This document shows, one piece after another, positions 53,824 through 57,131 of a stretch of 57,131 nt of DNA. The position numbers and the translations under genes are program-made. Numbering within the stretch: position 1 is the stretch's first letter; each line of letters starts with the position of its first letter. Source of the DNA: Bacteroidota bacterium (lineage in GTDB: Bacteria > Bacteroidota > Bacteroidia > Chitinophagales > Chitinophagaceae). The stretch is from contig CANGQJ010000014.1 in NCBI GenBank assembly GCA_947456625.1, positions 1 through 57,131 of the forward strand. Direction: 5' to 3'. The notes beneath the pieces are model-generated. The model searched no databases. It had not been told where the DNA came from and saw only the letters and a program-made list of their open reading frames with translations.

Positions 53824-55623
53824 ATGTCCACAACGCAGACTAAACCCATGTTTAAAGGCTCTATTTTAAAAAGAGTTTTTTCCTTTGTAAATCCCTATCG
53901 CTTTATTTTTTGGAGCAATGTGGTCCTTGCAATAGTATTGGCTTTTGCAACTCCGGTGAGGCCTTTTTTAATTCAGTCTACCGTAAATATAGCCATTGGT
54001 AAAAATGTGGTGCTTCCTGCTTGGGTTCATTTTTTTATTCCAGTTGCAGCATTTAGTGAAGTCATAAAATTAATTATTGCTATTACACTTTTTCAAGTTG
54101 GGTTTATCATTTTTGAAACCGTACTTCGCTTTTTTTTCTCTTTTGGAATGGCATGGCTTGGCCAACAAGTGGTAAGGGATTTACGCAATAAAGTGTATGA
54201 TAAAATTATGCATTGGGAAATGCGCCAGTTTGATCAAACCCCTATTGGCACTTTAACAACACGCACTATAAATGACATTGAAAGTATTAATGATATTTTT
54301 TCAGATGGGCTAATTCCCATACTTGCAGATATGTTAACTATTGTAGTAACACTTACTACCATGTTTGTAATTAACTGGAAGCTTACCTTAATTTGCTTAA
54401 TTCCTTTTCCAATAATGCTGGTGGCCACTTACTTTTTTAAAGAAAGTGTTAATAAAAGTTTTATTCAAGTACGAAATGCAGTGGCTGCTTTAAATGCATT
54501 TGTGCAAGAACATATTTCGGGGATGCAAGTGGTGCAAGCTTTTGCAGCCGAGGAACAGGAAATGAAAAAATTTGTTGCAATTAATGAGCGACATAAACTT
54601 GCAAATATTAAAGCCATTTTTGCTTATTCGGTTTTTTTCCCGGTAGTGGAAGTAGTACTTGCTTTAAGTATTGGATTAATTGTATGGTGGGTAGCGGGAC
54701 AGTCCTTGGATGCAGGCATGTTGGTTGCATTTATTTTATTTCTCAATCAAATTTTTAGACCTCTTCGCATGATTGCCGATAAATTTAATGTCCTACAAAT
54801 GGGCATGGTGGCAGCGGAGCGTGTATTTAAAGTTTTAGACAACGAGGATGTAACAGCAAACAACGGAACCTATGCGCCAACAAACATTGCAGGTAAAATA
54901 CAATTTAACAAAGTACATTTTGCATACAGTGAACCTAGTTGGGTTTTAAAAGGAATCAATTTTACTGTGCAAGCAGGTGAAACCGTTGCGTTAGTGGGAC
55001 ATACGGGTAGCGGTAAAACTTCTATCATTAGTATTTTAAATAGGTTGTATCCTTATCAAAGCGGACAAATTTTATTAGACGATCATCCCATTGAGGACTA
55101 TGCTTTGGACAGGTTGCGCGCATCAATTGGAGTAGTATTACAGGATGTGTTTTTATTTTCTGGCTCGGTGTATGATAATATTACACTTCGCAATCCAGCT
55201 ATTAGTAAGGAGCAAGTGCATGAAGCTGCCAAGATGATAGGGATGCATGATTTTATTATGCAACTTCCGGGCGGTTATGATTACCATGTTATGGAAAGAG
55301 GAGCTACTTTAAGTTTGGGACAAAGACAATTACTTAGTTTTATTCGTGCACTTTTATACAATCCGTCTATTTTAATTTTAGACGAAGCCACTTCCTCCAT
55401 TGATACCGAAAGTGAACAATTAATAGAAAAAGCCATTGACGCATTAATTAAAGGAAGAACTTCTATTGTTATTGCACACAGGCTTTCAACTATCCGAAAA
55501 GCCAATAAAATTATTGTTTTAGACAAGGGTGAAATTGTAGAAATGGGCACCCATAATGAGCTATTAAAGCTGGGCGGATTTTACGCCACTTTAACCGAAA
55601 TGCAGTTTGCGGAAAAAAAATAA
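53824..55623 (+). CDS. ABC exporter, fused membrane and ATPase domains
   Basis: A 599-residue half-transporter. Six transmembrane helices are spread over residues ~25-330 and the ATPase domain is ~350-599: Walker A GHTGSGKTS, Q-loop GVVLQDVFLF, signature LSLGQRQLLSFIRAL (LSLGQ instead of LSGGQ, as in MdlB-like exporters), Walker B ILILDEATSSID, and H-loop AHRLSTI. Its substrate is unknown; lipid A precursor or a drug is typical of the class. It is monocistronic, with a 136-bp gap before atpB. It is not a close paralogue of the exporter at 30588-32357. Confidence 0.88.
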   Translation: MSTTQTKPMFKGSILKRVFSFVNPYRFIFWSNVVLAIVLAFATPVRPFLIQSTVNIAIGKNVVLPAWVHFFIPVAAFSEVIKLIIAITLFQVGFIIFETVLRFFFSFGMAWLGQQVVRDLRNKVYDKIMHWEMRQFDQTPIGTLTTRTINDIESINDIFSDGLIPILADMLTIVVTLTTMFVINWKLTLICLIPFPIMLVATYFFKESVNKSFIQVRNAVAALNAFVQEHISGMQVVQAFAAEEQEMKKFVAINERHKLANIKAIFAYSVFFPVVEVVLALSIGLIVWWVAGQSLDAGMLVAFILFLNQIFRPLRMIADKFNVLQMGMVAAERVFKVLDNEDVTANNGTYAPTNIAGKIQFNKVHFAYSEPSWVLKGINFTVQAGETVALVGHTGSGKTSIISILNRLYPYQSGQILLDDHPIEDYALDRLRASIGVVLQDVFLFSGSVYDNITLRNPAISKEQVHEAAKMIGMHDFIMQLPGGYDYHVMERGATLSLGQRQLLSFIRALLYNPSILILDEATSSIDTESEQLIEKAIDALIKGRTSIVIAHRLSTIRKANKIIVLDKGEIVEMGTHNELLKLGGFYATLTEMQFAEKK

Positions 55624-55731
55624 AGCTCAATTTTCTAGTGCATTGATTTTCAGCATTTTAGAATTATTAACATTTTTAAAAAGGAGCTTAAGATTCTATT
55701 AAAAATTGCACATTTTCCACTGCTTTCTTCC

Positions 55732-55739
55732 TATCTTTG
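55732..55739 (+). promoter_or_regulatory. atpB -7 promoter element
   Basis: TATCTTTG, a full match to TAnnTTTG, 20 bp before the atpB ATG, with TTG at 55706-55708 (23-bp spacer). This is the likely promoter of the F0 operon. The rest of the gap from 55624 holds no further clear signal. Confidence 0.6.
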
Positions 55740-55759
55740 CCGCAAATTTTGAGCACATC

Positions 55760-56872
55760 ATGTCTTTTTTACGATTAAAAACATTACTGGTAGCGAGTTT
55801 CAGCTTAATTGCTGTATTGAGTGTAACAAATTCATTTGCCAATGAAAATGCAAATGAGGGTGTAAAAGAGGCTGCGAAAAAACAAGAGGGTAGCTTTAAT
55901 GTTACGGAAACAATTCTAGAGCACATTAAGGACGATCATAGCTGGCATTTATGGGGGCATACTTCAATTCACTTACCCGTGATTTTAAAAACGTCAAAAG
56001 GGTTTGAATTATTCTCTTCTGAAAAATTAGTAGACGAGCATCATGAGCCAGTGGTATACAAAGGAAATTTTGATTACAAATTAATTGATGGCAAAACAAA
56101 AATAGTAGACGCGAGTGGTAATTTAGACAAGGAAGCTAGCAAACAACTTTGGGATTTATCTATTACTAAAAACGTTGCAAGCTTATTTGTATCGGTACTT
56201 ATTTTGTTAGTGGTATTATTAAACTCCGCAGCTGCTTATAAAAAAACAGGCGTTAAATCGGCACCTAAAGGTTTACAATCTTTTATGGAGCCAATTATAT
56301 TGTTTGTAAGAGACGAGGTAGCTGTTCCAAATATTGGAGCTAAAAAAGCAGGCAAATACATGCCGTTTTTGTTAACCATTTTCTTTTTAATTTTAACGAA
56401 TAACTTTTTAGGTTTAATTCCTTTTTTCCCAGGAGGCGCTAACGTAAGCGGTAATATTGCATTTACTATGACACTTGCGGTTTGCGTATTTATTGTAGTA
56501 AATTTAAGTGCCAATAAAAGTTATTGGGAACATATTTTTTGGATGCCAGGTATGCACTGGAGCATGAAATTGTTCTTAGCACCTATTGAATTAATTGGTG
56601 TATTCACAAAGCCTATCTCTTTAATGATTCGTTTATTCGCGAACATTACTGCAGGTCACATTCTAGTATTAAGTTTGATTTGTTTAATCTTCATATTCAA
56701 AACGGTTTTTGCTTCTGCTATTGCGGTTCCTTTTGCAGTGTTCATTGGTATGATCGAGTTGTTGGTTGCATTTTTGCAAGCCTTCATCTTTACCATGCTT
56801 GCTGCAATGTATATTGGAATGGCAACCGAGGAGCATCATCACGAGGCACATGAAGGAGCGGCTCATCACTAA
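55760..56872 (+). CDS. atpB: ATP synthase F0 subunit a
   Basis: A 370-residue subunit that forms the two proton half-channels. ATG 55760 follows a -7 element and starts a signal peptide (SFLRLKTLLVASFSLIAVLSVTNSFA); the long periplasmic N-terminus (~25-135) is normal for Bacteroidota. The channel domain has PIILFVRDEVAVPNIG, PFLLTIFFLILTNNFLGLIPFFPGG and the helix with the essential arginine (PISLMIRLFANITAGHILVLSLI), then the last helices ending AMYIGMATEEHHHEAHEGAAHH with a His-rich tail. It is followed by atpE after 43 bp. Confidence 0.93.
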   Translation: MSFLRLKTLLVASFSLIAVLSVTNSFANENANEGVKEAAKKQEGSFNVTETILEHIKDDHSWHLWGHTSIHLPVILKTSKGFELFSSEKLVDEHHEPVVYKGNFDYKLIDGKTKIVDASGNLDKEASKQLWDLSITKNVASLFVSVLILLVVLLNSAAAYKKTGVKSAPKGLQSFMEPIILFVRDEVAVPNIGAKKAGKYMPFLLTIFFLILTNNFLGLIPFFPGGANVSGNIAFTMTLAVCVFIVVNLSANKSYWEHIFWMPGMHWSMKLFLAPIELIGVFTKPISLMIRLFANITAGHILVLSLICLIFIFKTVFASAIAVPFAVFIGMIELLVAFLQAFIFTMLAAMYIGMATEEHHHEAHEGAAHH

Positions 56873-56897
56873 AAATAATTAAAGATTTTTTCAATAA

Positions 56898-57128
<231 letters not shown>

Positions 57129-57131
57129 TCA

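Overview
The window is about 57 kb of AT-rich, densely coded chromosome from a member of the Bacteroidota, most likely Chitinophagales/Chitinophagaceae. Evidence for this: a gldK-gldL-gldM-gldN cluster (type IX secretion and gliding), SusC-style TonB receptors with an N-terminal carboxypeptidase-regulatory-like domain, DUF4271 and DUF4783 proteins, an F0 a-subunit with a long signal-peptide-bearing N-terminus, and repeated use of the Bacteroidota -7 promoter element TAnnTTTG. I see no tRNA, rRNA, CRISPR array, insertion sequence or prophage core. The family assignment is inference.

Layout. 1-4232: three + strand genes for modular, fibre-like surface proteins; the first is cut by the window edge and the third looks like a chimera with a possible frameshift. 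4263-10601: a - strand block with a haem-type ABC importer (ATPase, permease, binding lipoprotein), its TonB receptor, a small membrane-anchored unknown and a MarC protein. 10658-12908: a BtuB-like receptor under a textbook cobalamin riboswitch. 13047-17357: an APC permease, then a TolC/HlyD-type efflux pair behind a 21-bp palindrome. 17434-23567: gpsA, hemW, DUF4271, hemD-like and a DUF255 thioredoxin-domain protein. 23698-28299: gldKLMN. 28306-41355: mostly housekeeping genes on the - strand (uvrC, an ABC exporter, engB, a haem-binding-domain protein, gpmI, dnaX, an acyltransferase-like protein, rsmE, dnaB), with a few + strand inserts. 41573-49656: pheT, a ZapB-like coiled coil, zapA, a likely 6S RNA, rny, rplS, tatA, gatA and a lytic transglycosylase. 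49679-53751 (-): an acidic low-complexity protein, purA and rel/spoT. 53824-57128: an ABC exporter, then atpB and atpE starting the F0 operon.

The strongest non-routine observations are these. (1) A run of ten A in dnaX, just after domain III, where both shifted frames stop within three codons; this predicts a slippage-made gamma subunit. (2) A rod-shaped structured RNA between zapA and rny with its own -7 element and a U8 tail, best read as a 6S RNA. (3) A palindromic operator upstream of the efflux pair. (4) A strong terminator whose 3' arm carries the -33 motif of the gpsA promoter, with a near-leaderless start. (5) A GldK without a lipobox. (6) A gldKLMN terminator written inside the antisense of the last uvrC codons. 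No clearly new multi-gene system is visible; most of the window is conserved core genome.
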